64,000 nt of DNA from FACHB-T130 sp042747725 (GTDB lineage Bacteria > Cyanobacteriota > Cyanobacteriia > Cyanobacteriales > FACHB-T130), in the NCBI RefSeq assembly GCF_042747725.1, contig NZ_JBHZGO010000103.1, positions 43,912-107,911 of the forward strand. Direction: 5' to 3'. A program made the position numbers and the translations under genes. Below are positions 42,939-51,803 of the stretch, one piece after another (within the stretch, counting starts at the first letter, position 1; every line of letters starts with the position of its first letter). The notes beneath the pieces were generated by a model. The model saw only the letters and a program-made list of their open reading frames with translations, ran no database searches and had not been told where the DNA came from.

Positions 42939-43793
42939 ATGACAATACCCTTAAGAGAAGATGTTGCCTACATCTTACTCAAAAAAATCCACGAAGGTGA
43001 CAGCGAGCCGGGTAAGCATGAAGTAGCCTTCACGGCGGCAGACTTCGCTGGTAGACAAGTCACAGAAACCGACCTGCTGGGGCACCTAGATTATTTAAAT
43101 CAAAAGCAGTATATCGATGCTGAATTTACTGGCAATGCTTACGGCAATCAGGAAGATACCTCGGATGTCGTTAATCCGAAAGAGTTCGACTTCCGCATTG
43201 CCAATTCCTACGATCCCTCTGATGGTTTAGCACCTCATCTGATCAAATTTAAAAGTGCAAGACTGACGGAAAAAGGGCAACGCCTGTTGGAAAAAATGGA
43301 GGAAAACCTGCCAGCAGCCCTTCAAGAAGGTCCCGTGGTTCCCATTGCCACAAAGGATATGCCCTTCCTAGAGAAAGTGATGTTCAGGGGCGAACTGGAA
43401 GATATCTTTGATGCTAGAGATATCAGTGAGGTGGTGTTCCGTACCATGCGGGACATGATGACGAATGAAGCCGCCGATCGGGTTACTTCTGAACTGCATG
43501 AACCAGTGGAACCTACAAAAGATAAGGCGCTGCAAAACGAAATTGCCGACTTGTGGAAGGATACCAATCCAATTGTCCAATTCCTCAGCCGAATTCGTCC
43601 TCCCCTAGTGATTAAGTCCGATACTTTTCTATTCCGGATTCGGCAAGAAGCTGGTTTGCCGCAAGGGGTAGAACCAGAAATGGCAATTAAGGCTGTGTTC
43701 GCGGCGACAAAAGATGAATTGTCCGAGGAACGGGTTCAGGAAATTGCTGGCTTCTTACCCGACAAAATTAGAGAATTCTGGGAGAAAGCCTAG
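42939..43793 (+). CDS. DUF2267-like protein of unknown function
   Basis: This 284-residue protein is preceded by AAGGAGA. The N-terminal 120 residues look like a winged-helix (REDVAYILLKKIHEGDSEPG, LTEKGQRLLEKMEENL). The C-terminal 130 residues resemble DUF2267: repeated helices with FLEKVMFRGELEDIFDARDI and a final VFAATKDELSEERVQEIAGF with FLPDKIREFWEK. DUF2267 proteins are often stress-associated but of unknown function. The pairing suggests a regulator, but no DNA-binding residues stand out. Confidence 0.7.
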   Translation: MTIPLREDVAYILLKKIHEGDSEPGKHEVAFTAADFAGRQVTETDLLGHLDYLNQKQYIDAEFTGNAYGNQEDTSDVVNPKEFDFRIANSYDPSDGLAPHLIKFKSARLTEKGQRLLEKMEENLPAALQEGPVVPIATKDMPFLEKVMFRGELEDIFDARDISEVVFRTMRDMMTNEAADRVTSELHEPVEPTKDKALQNEIADLWKDTNPIVQFLSRIRPPLVIKSDTFLFRIRQEAGLPQGVEPEMAIKAVFAATKDELSEERVQEIAGFLPDKIREFWEKA

Positions 43794-43802
43794 CTTTTTG
43801 AG

Positions 43803-43907
43803 AAAGGCAAAAATAAAAAGAGCAAATTCTTTACTTTTGCCTTTTGCCGACTAAAACTTAATCTTTTTTTGCTGCCCGACGAGTACCAAACTGCTAAAGT
43901 CGGGCAG
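43803..43907. repeat. Two hairpins upstream of the exported-protein gene
   Basis: AAAGGCAAAA (43803-43812) pairs with TTTTGCCTTT (43835-43844) as a terminator-like stem after the DUF2267-like gene. A second perfect 9-base stem, CTGCCCGAC (43872-43880) with GTCGGGCAG (43899-43907), lies 45 bases before the next start and is preceded by a T run. It may regulate that gene or belong to the same dispersed repeat class. Confidence 0.55.
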
Positions 43908-43951
43908 TTGAAACACTTTTTAAATAAACTGAATTAAAGGAGAAATCAATC

Positions 43952-44716
43952 ATGATTCAAAAACATCAGTCAATCAAAAAAACACTGGCGTTAGCAGGAG
44001 CGATTTGTGGAAGTCTGCTCTTTGGCTTACCAGCACTGGCTCAGATGAACTCGGCTCCAGGCGAGATCGAGCAACCATCCGATACTCGCGATCGCCTGAT
44101 GCAACCACCCGCAAGTGGCGATCGCCTGATGCAGAATAACTCCAATCCCAGCAATGTCAACCAATTGCCGAATAACGCTCAGCGCGTTTCGCCACTAAAC
44201 CCCTGTCCTAGCATTTTCTACGAATCTAGATATATTCAAGCGGGCATTCGTCCCCCTGCGGGTTGTCCAGCTGCCTCGCCAATGCAGTCAGAGACTGAGA
44301 TGACACCCCCAGCGCCGCCAAGACCGGGCGCTGATATGGCACCGCCGACACAACCCTGTGCTGTGATTAAACCACCAGCACCGGAACAGCTACAATCTCC
44401 CGCTTCCAGGGTGATGCCCATGAACGGGATGGTGAATGTCAAACTGATCAACCAAACCGGCGATCCCATCACTTATCAGGTGCTGGGCGATACCAATCAG
44501 CGGAGGCTACCTGGTCGAGATAATATTACGCTACAAGGCTTGAAAACCCCTGTAAATCTGACCTTCCAACGTCCGAATGGCGCACTGCTGAGAGTCGTTC
44601 CTCAAACATCAGGCGAACAGGGAATGTTAGAGGTGGTTTTGGAGGAAACAACGGATCTCGGTGTTGACAAAAATGCCATGACCATTCAGGAAAACGGTAA
44701 TGTCTTGCTGAACTAA
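43952..44716 (+). CDS. Exported protein of unknown function
   Basis: This 254-residue protein has a good signal peptide with a cleavage site after PALAQ (about 31). The mature protein starts with a short repeated DRLMQPPASGDRLMQ segment, followed by a proline-rich linker, and ends in a beta-rich domain of about 100 residues (NVKLINQTGDPITYQVLGDT and following). AAAGGAG lies ten bases before the ATG. It is probably periplasmic or secreted; the family is unknown to me. Confidence 0.75.
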   Translation: MIQKHQSIKKTLALAGAICGSLLFGLPALAQMNSAPGEIEQPSDTRDRLMQPPASGDRLMQNNSNPSNVNQLPNNAQRVSPLNPCPSIFYESRYIQAGIRPPAGCPAASPMQSETEMTPPAPPRPGADMAPPTQPCAVIKPPAPEQLQSPASRVMPMNGMVNVKLINQTGDPITYQVLGDTNQRRLPGRDNITLQGLKTPVNLTFQRPNGALLRVVPQTSGEQGMLEVVLEETTDLGVDKNAMTIQENGNVLLN

Positions 44717-44739
44717 CCTTTGAGTTGTAAATTTTTTTA

Positions 44740-44784
44740 GGAACCGTGAAGACGCAAAGAGCGCGAAGGAAGAGTAAGAAGAGA
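44740..44784 (+). repeat. Dispersed GGAACCGTGAAGACGC repeat, copy 3
   Basis: Same repeat family as 5141-5187 in the opposite orientation, with the purine-rich GAAGGAAGAGTAAGAAG tail. Confidence 0.55.
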
Positions 44785-44833
44785 GATCCAAGATTTTATG
44801 AATGAATGAGGATTGCTATTTCCTGACCAGGAT

Positions 44834-44863
44834 CGTAGGGAGGTAGAGCTTTGCCTCCCTACG
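44834..44863. terminator. Hairpin between convergent genes
   Basis: CGTAGGGAGG and CCTCCCTACG form a perfect 10-base stem with a 10-base loop. It lies between the exported-protein gene and the convergent TPR gene and can serve both. Confidence 0.7.
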
Positions 44864-44876
44864 CTGGTATAACGCT

Positions 44877-45977
44877 TTATCTAATCCGAATTTGAGCCAA
44901 ATTGTTGAGCAAAAGGGCTTCTTCCTGCTCATCCCCAAGGGTACGCGCCAAAGCGATCGCTCGTTGGTAAAAAGTCCGCGCCGATACTGGGTTGCCGCTC
45001 ACCTGATAAAGTTGAGCGAATAACCTGAGCGATTCCAGTTCTTGCCGCAAGTTTTGCGATTCTTGAGCCAAGGTTAAGCGGCGATCGAGCAGTTCAAAAG
45101 CCTCCTGATACTGCCTAAGCCTGCTGTAGATGACCAGCAGACCATCAATCGCTCGGTATTGAGTTGAGCGATCGCGCGTTTGCCGTCCCAATCTCAGTGC
45201 CGCACGGTATGAAGTCTGGGCATCCCGATATTGATTGATTGCCCGATAAGCATCTCCCAAATTATTCACTGTATTCGCCTCGCCCAGAGGATCTTTCCCT
45301 CGCCGCCGAAAAATCAAGGCTTCTTCGTAACGTTTAATCGCTTGGAAATAATCGCCGCTATTCGCCGCCGCCAATCCCAGATTACTCAGCGACAGTCCTT
45401 CCCCAGCTTGGCTGTTGATGCTTTGGGCAATTTTCAGTGCCTCAGAAAAGCTGGCTGAAGCCGCCTGCACGGCACCTCGTTGCAGCAGAATGGTGCCGAC
45501 GTTATTTAAGCCATAAATCTGCCCCTGGAAGTCTGGTTCGTCGCGGGCAACCGCCAACCGGCGTCGCAGGGCATCTTCCGCCTCAAAGTAGCGTCCCAAC
45601 CGGGCGTAAGTAAGACCTAGATAATCGTAGGTAATACCGATTGCCTGCCTATCGCCCAGTTGTTGATAAATATCCAGTGCTTGTATCCAGTAGGGAATTG
45701 CTTTCGCCAGGTTTCCTTTCTGTTCCTCCTGTGCGCCCAATCGCAGCAGTCGGTCGGCATCTTCCCTCGCATATCCTTGGGTGCCATTGTTCAAGGGGAT
45801 ACTGAGTTGTTGGTCAATACTAACGGCTTTGGCACCACTCGGCAAGTAAAAACTAAACAGTAAAAAGATCAAAGAAACAGAAAAAAGTCTCAATTTATTA
45901 GCACTGTTCTTTTGTGCCCGATTTTTGCCTAATTTGGCGAATGCTGCGAAAAACAAGACTCGCTCCTCATAACTCAT
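44877..45977 (-). CDS. Tetratricopeptide repeat protein, probably exported
   Basis: This protein of about 366 residues has an N-terminal basic stretch followed by a hydrophobic segment (about 25-52) that may be a signal or anchor. It then has six to eight TPR-type helical pairs, for example EALKIAQSINSQAGEGLSLS, GDYFQAIKRYEEALIFRRRG and GEANTVNNLGDAYRAINQYR. TPR proteins mediate protein contacts. I chose ATG 45977; longer starts would overlap more of the upstream sigma-like gene, whose stop codon lies within this gene's start. It is co-transcribed with that gene. Confidence 0.8.
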   Translation of the reverse strand: MSYEERVLFFAAFAKLGKNRAQKNSANKLRLFSVSLIFLLFSFYLPSGAKAVSIDQQLSIPLNNGTQGYAREDADRLLRLGAQEEQKGNLAKAIPYWIQALDIYQQLGDRQAIGITYDYLGLTYARLGRYFEAEDALRRRLAVARDEPDFQGQIYGLNNVGTILLQRGAVQAASASFSEALKIAQSINSQAGEGLSLSNLGLAAANSGDYFQAIKRYEEALIFRRRGKDPLGEANTVNNLGDAYRAINQYRDAQTSYRAALRLGRQTRDRSTQYRAIDGLLVIYSRLRQYQEAFELLDRRLTLAQESQNLRQELESLRLFAQLYQVSGNPVSARTFYQRAIALARTLGDEQEEALLLNNLAQIRIR

Positions 45978-46638
45978 AGCTAATCGCTCCACTTGCCTCT
46001 TGCTTCTCGCCTTTGCTCTGTTGCTTAGCTCCTACCAGATAAATTGTGCGAATATCCTCTGGTAAAGAAGCTTCTAACAGTTGATACCCTTCCTGGAGCT
46101 TGACTTGAACCTGTGTCGGAGAAATTGTTTCTCCCTCTGCCTGGAGATAAGCCGCAATCCGCGTATGACTCCAGTTGAAGGTCTGCGCCATCAGCACCAT
46201 CAATCGCAACATCGGCGGGAATCGCTCCAGCGCTTGTTCAACATAACACCACAGGGGCGGGGAAGCCGCTTGTAGGTTGTAATGAATTGACTCCACGGGT
46301 GGCAATTCTGCCTGGTTGATACATACAGCCGTAATGTTGATCAGCCAGTTCTGGAAAGTTAGCATCCCAGTCCCGCTAACATCGCGCAAATCCAGTCCGC
46401 CTAGCTCGAAGTAGATGTGCCGCCAGGTGAGGGCGAAGAGGTAGTCTGCTTGTACAGGCGATCGCGCCAAATGCTGAATCAGGGTATAAACTATCGGACT
46501 ATAGCGACTGAAAAGCGCTACGAAGAAGCGCCCCTGCTCCGGATGGCGCTGAAACAAAGTCAGTAATTCCTGATCGCTGTAATGAAACAGCGATTTGACA
46601 ATCGGATGATTGCTTTCAGGGAAATGAGGAATTTGCAC
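45967..46638 (-). CDS. ECF-like sigma-70 family protein
   Basis: This 223-residue protein resembles degenerate ECF sigma factors. The N-terminal SDQELLTLFQRHPEQGRFFV region looks like sigma region 2. The C-terminal part (ERFPPMLRLMVLMAQTFNWS and SPTQVQVKLQEGYQLL) looks like region 4, with the helix-turn-helix hardly recognisable. It overlaps the TPR gene by 11 bases, giving a two-gene unit seen in other cyanobacteria. A TPR protein next to a sigma factor may be its anti-sigma or output partner; this is inference. Confidence 0.65.
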   Translation of the reverse strand: MQIPHFPESNHPIVKSLFHYSDQELLTLFQRHPEQGRFFVALFSRYSPIVYTLIQHLARSPVQADYLFALTWRHIYFELGGLDLRDVSGTGMLTFQNWLINITAVCINQAELPPVESIHYNLQAASPPLWCYVEQALERFPPMLRLMVLMAQTFNWSHTRIAAYLQAEGETISPTQVQVKLQEGYQLLEASLPEDIRTIYLVGAKQQSKGEKQEASGAISYEL

Positions 46639-47115
46639 GATTTTGAATCACTTACTGGAGTCATTCTATCCAGGAACGATCCCTAATATATCTAGTGTTT
46701 TCACGAATGGAAATGATGCTTGTATTTTTAGTCGGTGACAAGAGTGCCAATCGCACTTTATTTCTTCAGCTGCTTTGAGCGCTTCGCGGCGATAGATTGA
46801 GTAGCGATCGCATCCTTCTGATTATCTTTCTCATGTCGTGAAGGCGAGACTCCCGACAACTCTTACGAAGTCAGGAGTCTGAACCACTGGCTCACCACTC
46901 AAATAGAATTGCTATAACCACCATCGCTTGTCTCAGTATCGAGCGAGATAACTTGCAGCGCCAGTTTTATTTAACTTCGGCAGACTTGCGGAGTATTTTA
47001 GAGACTCGTTTAAGCTTGATAGAATTAAATAGCACTCTTGACTGGGTTACAGTCAAAGTGTTATGTGCAACCGTAAGTTTAGTTTTCAATAGAGTTCTTC
47101 AAGCCTTGTAGGTTC
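46639..47115. other. Intergenic region with one hairpin
   Basis: This 477-base spacer separates divergent genes. AGACTCCCGAC (46847-46857) pairs with GTCAGGAGTCT (46870-46880) with one mismatch. I see no gene in it. Confidence 0.45.
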
Positions 47116-47718
47116 ATGGTTCTAGCAGCAATTGATACAATTTCTTTTCTGCCTCAGCTCGTTCATTTAGGTGCTTTTTTCCCGGAATTACCTCTAGATG
47201 GTCTCTTGTCCACTCAAGGCATCATGGTGATGCTGTTGGCAGCCTACGCCGGTGCCATGTGGATGTTCCTCACCAGCGCCCCAAAAGTCCATACCGTCAT
47301 GGTGTCCGATTTAGACACGGCGCGACAGTTCTATGAAGGCTTGCTAGATTTGCCAGTTGCAGAAGTGCCTCTGCACTACTACTACAACTATGAGCAAACA
47401 TTGGGAGCTACCGCCATCGATCCGCTTTATCTCTCACCCACGTTGGGAGGAAGCACCGCTACCCAAAAGTTGAATGGTTCGGAAGGTTTATGGTATCAGC
47501 TCAAGAAGAACACCCAACTGCACGTCATTTCTGGAGCCAGTTTGGGGAATAAAAACCAGCAACGTCACGTTTGTTTTGACCACGATTGTTTAGAGATGGT
47601 GCTGATGCGGGTGCAAATGCGAGGCGTCAAGCACAAAATTCGCCGCGACAAACCATTGAATTTTTTGGTAAAAGATTTGGAAGGTCGCGTGATTGAAATG
47701 GCGGAAGTGTCGAATTAG
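47116..47718 (+). CDS. VOC superfamily (glyoxalase-like) protein
   Basis: This 200-residue protein starts with a hydrophobic segment (about 28-52). It then has a vicinal-oxygen-chelate beta-alpha-beta domain: KVHTVMVSDLDTARQFYEGL at its start and RHVCFDHDCLEMVLMRVQMR plus a closing DLEGRVIEMAEV at the end. Such domains bind metal ions and act in glyoxalase, dioxygenase and resistance reactions. The metal-binding His and Glu positions are partly recognisable (H60, final E). The membrane-anchored arrangement is common in cyanobacteria. Function unknown. Confidence 0.75.
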   Translation: MVLAAIDTISFLPQLVHLGAFFPELPLDGLLSTQGIMVMLLAAYAGAMWMFLTSAPKVHTVMVSDLDTARQFYEGLLDLPVAEVPLHYYYNYEQTLGATAIDPLYLSPTLGGSTATQKLNGSEGLWYQLKKNTQLHVISGASLGNKNQQRHVCFDHDCLEMVLMRVQMRGVKHKIRRDKPLNFLVKDLEGRVIEMAEVSN

Positions 47719-47726
47719 CTATATTG

Positions 47727-47771
47727 ACCTCTCCCTAACCCTCCCCTAAGAGAAGAGGGTTAGGGAGAGGT
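47727..47771. terminator. Perfect 17-bp hairpin between convergent genes
   Basis: ACCTCTCCCTAACCCTC (47727-47743) pairs perfectly with GAGGGTTAGGGAGAGGT (47755-47771). It lies between the VOC gene and the convergent lysS gene and belongs to the same repeat type as those at 1621-1762 and 12430-12545. Confidence 0.75.
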
Positions 47772-47791
47772 GGAAAGGGGCAGGGTTAGGT

Positions 47792-49303
47792 TTATTCTGG
47801 GGTGGCGTCGGATTTGTCGGGTTTGAGGAGGGGGAACGCGATCGCATCCCGAATGCTGGCACAATCAGTTAGCAGCATCACTAAGCGGTCAATCCCAATC
47901 CCTAAACCACCCGTCGGCGGCATTCCATACTCCAGCGCCGTCAGGAAATCTTCATCAACGCCTTGCGCTTCTAAATCTCCAGCCGCCTTCCGCGCCGCTT
48001 GCGCTTCCAGTCTTTGCCGCTGCTCGATAGGATCGGTTAATTCTGAGAAACTATTCGCCGTCTCCCGTCCGACAATAAATAGCTCAAATCGCTCTACCAA
48101 TCCCGGTTTCGAGCGGTGCGGCTTAGCCAGGGGCGAAATTTCCACCGGATAATCCAGCACAAACGTCGGCTGAATCAGATTCGGTTCGCATTTTTGCTCA
48201 AAGGCTTCGTTAAGAATTTTGCCAATCGATTCGCATTCTTGAGCGCCTCCGATACCTGCCTGACTCGCTGCTGCTTTCGCCGCTTCCAGCGTTGGGACGG
48301 TAAAATCTAAGCCAGTTTGCTCCTTGACTAAGTCGTGCATGGTAACGCGACGCCAAGGCGGTGTTAAGTCAATCGTCTCGCCTTGATAAGTAATTTCCAG
48401 CGTCCCCAGCACCTCTTGCGCCACAGTGGTAATAATTCCCTCCGTCAGCGCCATCATATCCTGATAGTCGGCGTAGGCTTGATAAACCTCAATCGTGGTG
48501 AATTCCGGATTGTGGCGAGTGGAAATCCCCTCATTCCGGAAAATTCGCCCCAATTCAAACACCTTCTCAAATCCACCCACAATCAGCCGCTTCAGATGGA
48601 GTTCTGTGGCAATCCGCAGATACAACTCCATATCCAGCGTGTTGTGATAGGTGATGAAGGGACGAGCATCGGCACCGCCAGCTTCTCCTTGTAACACTGG
48701 CGTTTCAATTTCAATAAAGCCCAGTTTATCCAAATAGCGGCGAATTCCGGCGGTAATGAGAGCGCGGCGGCGGAAGGTTTCCCGCACTTCCGGATTGACA
48801 ATCAAATCCACATAACGCTGACGGTAGCGCTTGGCGACATCCGTCAATCCATGCCATTTATCCGGTAAAGGTAGCAGCGACTTGGTGAGAATTGCGTACT
48901 GCTTGACGTAAACCGATAGCTCACCCTTTTCCGTGCGTTTAATTGTCCCCTTGGCTCCCAGGATATCCCCAGCATCCGTTAGATCCTTTAGGTGTTTAAA
49001 GGCATCCGGGACATCCGCCATCCCTTCATCGATTCTTTTCTTCTCTAGATACAGCTGAATCGAGCCAGTTTCGTCCTGCAAGGTAAAGAAGGCGAGTTTG
49101 CCGAAGACGCGACGCGCCATAATGCGTCCAGCAATGGCGACTTCTACCTCAACTTCTTCACCGCTCGGCAAATCTGCGTATTTTTCCTGCAATTGAGCCG
49201 CATGGTGGCTGGATTCCCACTGGTAAGCGTAGGGATTCATTCCCAGTTGCTTTAGCTGTTCGACTTTCTCTAACCGCGTGGCGCGGATATCATCTGAGGA
49301 CAT
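47792..49303 (-). CDS. lysS: Lysyl-tRNA synthetase (class II)
   Basis: This 503-residue enzyme charges tRNA-Lys. The N-terminal OB fold that binds the anticodon includes GRIMARRVFGKLAFFTLQDE (about 60-79). Class II motif 2 is FRNEGISTRHNPEFTTIEVY (about 258-277) and motif 3 is GLGIGIDRLVMLLTD (about 467-481). Length and domain order are normal for bacterial LysS. It is a single-gene unit; the C-terminus meets the 17-base hairpin repeat. Confidence 0.96.
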   Translation of the reverse strand: MSSDDIRATRLEKVEQLKQLGMNPYAYQWESSHHAAQLQEKYADLPSGEEVEVEVAIAGRIMARRVFGKLAFFTLQDETGSIQLYLEKKRIDEGMADVPDAFKHLKDLTDAGDILGAKGTIKRTEKGELSVYVKQYAILTKSLLPLPDKWHGLTDVAKRYRQRYVDLIVNPEVRETFRRRALITAGIRRYLDKLGFIEIETPVLQGEAGGADARPFITYHNTLDMELYLRIATELHLKRLIVGGFEKVFELGRIFRNEGISTRHNPEFTTIEVYQAYADYQDMMALTEGIITTVAQEVLGTLEITYQGETIDLTPPWRRVTMHDLVKEQTGLDFTVPTLEAAKAAASQAGIGGAQECESIGKILNEAFEQKCEPNLIQPTFVLDYPVEISPLAKPHRSKPGLVERFELFIVGRETANSFSELTDPIEQRQRLEAQAARKAAGDLEAQGVDEDFLTALEYGMPPTGGLGIGIDRLVMLLTDCASIRDAIAFPLLKPDKSDATPE

Positions 49304-49652
49304 GGTAAGGAACTTTTAGGGGCAATCTTTGATTTTAGATGCTCTATTGCAAGTATGTTAACTATTGTGTCTTGTTTTTGTGGTGGCGAGGAGGCAGAAG
49401 AGTGGAGGAGGCGATCGCGCCTCTCAACTAGACGAGTTTTTTTTAGGAGTAAAGAAGAGATAGGGTAGTGGGGGCGATCGCTATTACACTTGTGTAAGCC
49501 CTGCCACCATCGATTCAGTTAATAGAGATTTATAAAAATTTTGCTAATATATCTAAGAATTTAGGCTGTAAATGTTTAACAGCTATGCCTTCAGTATATT
49601 AGCCAATTCTAGCTAATCGTTATAATCTATGTAACTGAAGGGGAGATTAATT
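49304..49652. other. Intergenic region upstream of the ATPase-TOPRIM unit
   Basis: This 349-base, AT-rich spacer contains HIP1 sites and no recognised gene. It must hold the promoters of lysS and of the ATPase gene. GGGGAG lies seven bases before the ATPase start. Confidence 0.45.
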
Positions 49653-50801
49653 ATGAAAATTAAAACGATAGAATATTATAACAAAGCCTTGGACTGGCGC
49701 TTAAATACAGTTGATTTTACTAATAGCTTTTCTAACCTCACCTTACTTGTTGGTGTATCAGGAGTTGGCAAAACTCAAATTATTAAGTCAATATTAAACT
49801 TAAAAGATATAGCCAATGGTGAATCTTTGAATGGGGTGCAATGGGATATTACATTTGAAACTCTTGAGCGGGTTGAATTTCGATGGAAAGGGGAATTTGA
49901 AAGCAAAGGATTGGCTGGAGGGATTCTTGATGGGAATGATGAAGAACCTAAAATTAGAATTATAAATGAGTATTTATATAAGCAGGGCAATGAACTTGCT
50001 AAAAGAAACAACGATAAAATAGAATTTAAAAATCAAATGACTCCGAAGTTGTCACCGTTTAAAAGTTTAGTCGATATACTAAGTGAAGAAGAAGACATTG
50101 CTCCCATAAAGGAGGGTTTTGATAAAATAGTTCAGTTAGATCCGGAGAAAAGAATATACACAGCTACCACTGCATTTTTAAACCAATTTGAAAACTCTTC
50201 TTTGGAAACTATACAAAAAATTAATCAACCAGACTTAATCAAATTGGCATTAGTTTATAAATATTTTCCAGGTGTATTCCAAAAAATCAAAAAGCGCTTT
50301 ATAAATGATATATTTACACAGGTTGAAGATATCAAAGTAGAACCAGAAAAGCGGGAAGATTTACCAATTAGCTTTAAAAATTTATTGAATGAGTTTCTTT
50401 CCCTTAAGATTAAAGAAAAAGGTGTTGATAAATGGATTAGTCAACCTAATATTTCTTCAGGAATGTTTAAAACTTTAATGCAGATTAGCGAATTATACTT
50501 AGCCCCTGAAGGAAGCGTAATTCTTATTGATGAATTTGAGAATAGTTTAGGTGTTAACTGTATTGATGTTTTGACTGAAGATTTGTTGGGGCAAAATAGA
50601 AATCTGCAATTTATCATAACCAGCCATCACCCTTACATTATTAATAATATTGGGATGGAACACTGGAAAATAGTTACTCGTAGAGGCGGTGTAGTAACGG
50701 TAAAAGATGCTAAGGATTTTAACCTGGGCAAATCTAGACATCAAGCTTTTATTCAACTACTAAATCTTGAAGCTTACAGCGAAGGAATAGCAGTTGAATG
50801 A
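49653..50801 (+). CDS. AAA/ABC-type ATPase of a putative defence pair
   Basis: This 382-residue protein has a Walker A GVSGVGKT (about 34-41), an extended helical middle, a Walker B SVILIDEFEN near 289-298 and a sensor SHHP near 322. This layout belongs to the ABC/SMC-like ATPases called AAA15/AAA21, which include OLD nucleases, RloA and the PARIS ATPase AriA. The codon use and AT content differ clearly from neighbouring genes, which suggests recent acquisition. The stop overlaps the next gene's start by four bases (ATGA), so the two proteins are co-produced and probably form a complex. Defence function is inferred from family and gene pairing, not shown. Confidence 0.8.
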   Translation: MKIKTIEYYNKALDWRLNTVDFTNSFSNLTLLVGVSGVGKTQIIKSILNLKDIANGESLNGVQWDITFETLERVEFRWKGEFESKGLAGGILDGNDEEPKIRIINEYLYKQGNELAKRNNDKIEFKNQMTPKLSPFKSLVDILSEEEDIAPIKEGFDKIVQLDPEKRIYTATTAFLNQFENSSLETIQKINQPDLIKLALVYKYFPGVFQKIKKRFINDIFTQVEDIKVEPEKREDLPISFKNLLNEFLSLKIKEKGVDKWISQPNISSGMFKTLMQISELYLAPEGSVILIDEFENSLGVNCIDVLTEDLLGQNRNLQFIITSHHPYIINNIGMEHWKIVTRRGGVVTVKDAKDFNLGKSRHQAFIQLLNLEAYSEGIAVE

Positions 50802-51487
50802 ATCTGTATTTTCTTGTAGAAGGAAGAAGAACTGAGAAAAAAGTTTATCCAGCTTGGTTAGGGCATCTTTTACCAGAACTACAGCGAGTTGATGCCTACG
50901 CGCTGGTGAATGTGAAAAACTATTACCTGATAAGTGGCGAAGGGTATCCTTCCCTTATTTATGATTTCATTCCCAGAGCAATTGAAGAAATCAATTTAAG
51001 TGGAAAGTATAACTATTTTGTGGTATGTCTTGATGCAGAAGAAAATACTGTTGCAGATATCAGAAATGAAATTGATGAATTTATAAGAAAAGAAAGCTTT
51101 GAATTGGGAAAGACAAAGTTTTTTATCATCGTTCAAAACCGATGCTTAGAAACCTGGTTACTGGGTAATCGAAAGATTTACTCAAAAAATCCTCAAAACC
51201 AACCGTTGTTGGATTATATCCGTTATTATGATGTTTCAGTCGATGATCCTGAATTTATGGGCAAATATAATGAATTTAATACCCATGCTCAGTTTCATGG
51301 GGCTTATTTGAAAGCGCTATTTGAGGGAAAAAATATCACATATAACAAAAGAAACCCAGGCGAGGTCTTGAAACCATACTACTTGAATGAATTAAAAGCA
51401 AGAATTAAAGCTCAACCACCGCAATTGAATACATTCAAAAGTTTTATAAATTTTTGTGACATGATTAAAGCAGAATTGCCAAAATAA
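50798..51487 (+). CDS. TOPRIM-like (DUF4276/RloB-like) partner protein
   Basis: This 229-residue protein opens with a strand and loop LYFLVEGRRTEKKVY, placing a Glu (E8) as in TOPRIM and DUF4276 proteins. A second acidic motif VVCLDAEEN (D near 79, E near 81) sits where TOPRIM domains have DxD. RloB, AbiLii and the PARIS protein AriB are comparable small partners of ABC-type ATPases in phage-defence or abortive-infection systems. Here the second metal ligand is DxE rather than DxD. AT-rich like its partner. I am fairly sure of the pairing and fold type, less sure of the exact system. Confidence 0.65.
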   Translation: MNLYFLVEGRRTEKKVYPAWLGHLLPELQRVDAYALVNVKNYYLISGEGYPSLIYDFIPRAIEEINLSGKYNYFVVCLDAEENTVADIRNEIDEFIRKESFELGKTKFFIIVQNRCLETWLLGNRKIYSKNPQNQPLLDYIRYYDVSVDDPEFMGKYNEFNTHAQFHGAYLKALFEGKNITYNKRNPGEVLKPYYLNELKARIKAQPPQLNTFKSFINFCDMIKAELPK

Positions 51488-51803
51488 ACAACGCGATCGC
51501 ATCCTTCCCCGCATCACAAGAATTGCACGTAAGCGTTGCGGCTGCGCCAGCAGCATCGCTATTTGACATAGAAGCAAGTAGATTTGCTATCTGAGTGCTT
51601 GGTAGAATTGTTGATAGATTGGCAATCTGTCGCTTTAAGGCTGGAGCTGTATAGAATTTAAAAAGTAGCTTCAGCCTCTTGATTGGCACCTTGAAAGCTT
51701 ATAGCAAGAGTGGTAGACTTTTCCCAATCTCTAATTTGCTCAAAACTGTTAATATCAGCAGCAAAGTGAGTCAATCTTAAAAGTTGCAGTAATCACCTAT
51801 CGA
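51488..51803. other. Intergenic region, no gene recognised
   Basis: This 316-base stretch lies between the TOPRIM-like gene and the convergent epoxide-hydrolase-like gene. It has no clear hairpin terminator and no coding sequence that I can support. Confidence 0.4.
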
